DNA of 6,420 nt, from the NCBI GenBank assembly GCA_937907165.1, contig CALCUH010000230.1:1-6420 (forward strand), given 5' to 3'. The position numbers and the translations under genes are program-made. Of this stretch, positions 5,514 to 6,420 are shown in pieces. The DNA comes from an uncultured Bacteroidales bacterium. Lineage in GTDB: Bacteria > Bacteroidota > Bacteroidia > Bacteroidales > Paludibacteraceae. Positions within the stretch are counted from its first letter, which is position 1, and each line of letters begins with the position of its first letter. The notes below the pieces were generated by a model. The model saw nothing but the letters and a program-made list of their open reading frames with translations, was not told the DNA's origin and searched no databases.

Positions 5514-6420
5514 AACAAACTTCTTGACGAACTATAGATTGGTGATCGGTTCTAAGCAAATCGTTCACAATCTTCACAGGAGAGAATGTCTCTATCGGCA
5601 CTTCCACGAATACCGTGTTCCAATCAGACATGGAACCATTCCAAAGACCAGGAAGCTCCAACGCCTTTAACGATTTGCCATTCTTCGATTTTAAAGAAAT
5701 GAAACCAGTCTCAGGATCCACAAAGTCCAACAAATTATACTTCTCACCCTTATAATTCTTCACACCGCAGACCAAATCCACAGGATTAAAATGTGTGGCG
5801 CCATTAAACACAGCCATCTGCTCCTCATTCTTCTCATCAAACTGAGAGCTCTCCAAAATCTGCGGAGATACGGTACCATTCGGATTTTGGCACAAATAAG
5901 GTCCTCCACCCGGTTCACCAAGATTCTTGACCATTCCGCAAACGCGAAGAGGTCTGTTGAGTATCATTTTCAAATACGCAATCTTATCAGACTTTGTCTC
6001 CAACAAGTTAAACTTATTGGAAACACATAATTTCTTCTGGCAGAAATCCAACATCTTCTGCAGCATATCCTCAGATAACGACGAATTGTTATCTAATGCG
6101 CTCTGATACTCAAATATCGTTTTCTGAAGTTTCACCAACAAACCAGCCAAAATCACCTTATATTCGACAGTAGGCTGCTTATATACATCAGGGAATACAT
6201 TATCAATATTCTTAATGAATATCACGTCCGCATCTATCTTATTAAGATTTTCGAGCAATGCGCCATGGCCTCCCGGACGAAAAACCAATTTCCCTTCCTC
6301 GTCTCGCAAAGGATTATTATCCAAGTCTACCGCAACGGTATCCGTAAATGGCTGTTGCACAGAAAAAGAGGCATTGAATTCCGCCCCATATTGATAAGAA
6401 AGATTATCCTTCTTACTACT
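5512..6420 (-). CDS. DUF4301-like protein, C-terminal 302 residues, N-terminus beyond right edge
   Basis: Resembles the DUF4301 family of Bacteroidetes (about 500 residues), of which the C-terminal ~60% is present. The frame is open through the right edge: 20 further codons precede the GTG at 6358-6360, so that GTG is internal, not a start. Visible residues 48-75 (6196-6279) contain RPGGHGALLENL and VIFIKNIDNV, with the spacing of the GG/NHG and N-x-DN segments of UDP-sugar pyrophosphorylase-type nucleotidyltransferases. GEPGGGPY (5896-5921 region) is a further glycine-rich motif, and a domain with NGATHFNPVDLVCGVKNY follows. A nucleotidyltransferase role is inference; the activating N-terminal nucleotide-binding loop, if any, is outside the window. 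Converges on the lipoprotein gene with a 37-bp gap, so it is a separate transcription unit. Confidence 0.8.
   Translation of the reverse strand, partial: SSKKDNLSYQYGAEFNASFSVQQPFTDTVAVDLDNNPLRDEEGKLVFRPGGHGALLENLNKIDADVIFIKNIDNVFPDVYKQPTVEYKVILAGLLVKLQKTIFEYQSALDNNSSLSEDMLQKMLDFCQKKLCVSNKFNLLETKSDKIAYLKMILNRPLRVCGMVKNLGEPGGGPYLCQNPNGTVSPQILESSQFDEKNEEQMAVFNGATHFNPVDLVCGVKNYKGEKYNLLDFVDPETGFISLKSKNGKSLKALELPGLWNGSMSDWNTVFVEVPIETFSPVKIVNDLLRTDHQSIVRQEVC

Noticed and set aside
6358..6360. GTG as the start of the DUF4301-like protein
   Set aside because: The frame stays open to base 6420 with family-like residues upstream, so the gene starts beyond the window.

Overview
The window looks like chromosomal DNA of a Bacteroidales species (gut Bacteroides/Parabacteroides type; genus not assignable from this stretch). 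The clues are promoters of the Bacteroidetes form TTTG-N19-TAnnTTTG, AT-rich starts without a Shine-Dalgarno, a TonB-dependent receptor with an N-terminal carboxypeptidase-regulatory-like domain, a paired DUF4249-type lipoprotein with an acidic patch after the lipid cysteine, and a DUF4301-type protein. No mobile element, CRISPR array, tRNA or rRNA is visible.

Left part, minus strand: the 5' end of metK (S-adenosylmethionine synthetase) runs off the left edge. Its 5' untranslated region of about 170 nt starts from a near-consensus promoter (504-534). It contains what I read as a SAM-II-class riboswitch with an expanded loop (about 426-490): a 5-bp P1 stem, a loop with AUUU and UUGCAA, and an 8-bp pseudoknot to a strand 36 nt downstream of P1. 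The pseudoknot's 3' strand is also the 5' arm of a hairpin followed by seven U's. This is the most interesting regulatory structure in the window. Upstream of it is holA (DNA polymerase III delta subunit, 652-1683), separated from metK by a possible terminator at 579-621.

Middle and right, plus strand: a compact divergent promoter region (1667-1711, with a 10-bp palindrome ATTTGCAAAT) separates holA from a three-gene operon whose frames overlap. It encodes a 163-aa stand-alone HsdR N-terminal-like protein with a readable PD-(D/E)XK pattern (1719-2210), a 779-aa TonB-dependent outer-membrane receptor (2200-4539, 11-nt overlap) and a 311-aa DUF4249-like surface lipoprotein (4539-5474, 1-nt TAATG overlap). 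Receptor and lipoprotein probably form one outer-membrane uptake unit; the substrate is unknown. The nuclease-like gene in front is not obviously part of that job.

Right end, minus strand: a convergent gene (5512-6420, N-terminus beyond the edge) encodes a DUF4301-like protein. Its GGHG...NIDN segment resembles UDP-sugar pyrophosphorylase-type nucleotidyltransferases. The 37-bp convergent gap holds a small imperfect hairpin that may end both transcripts.
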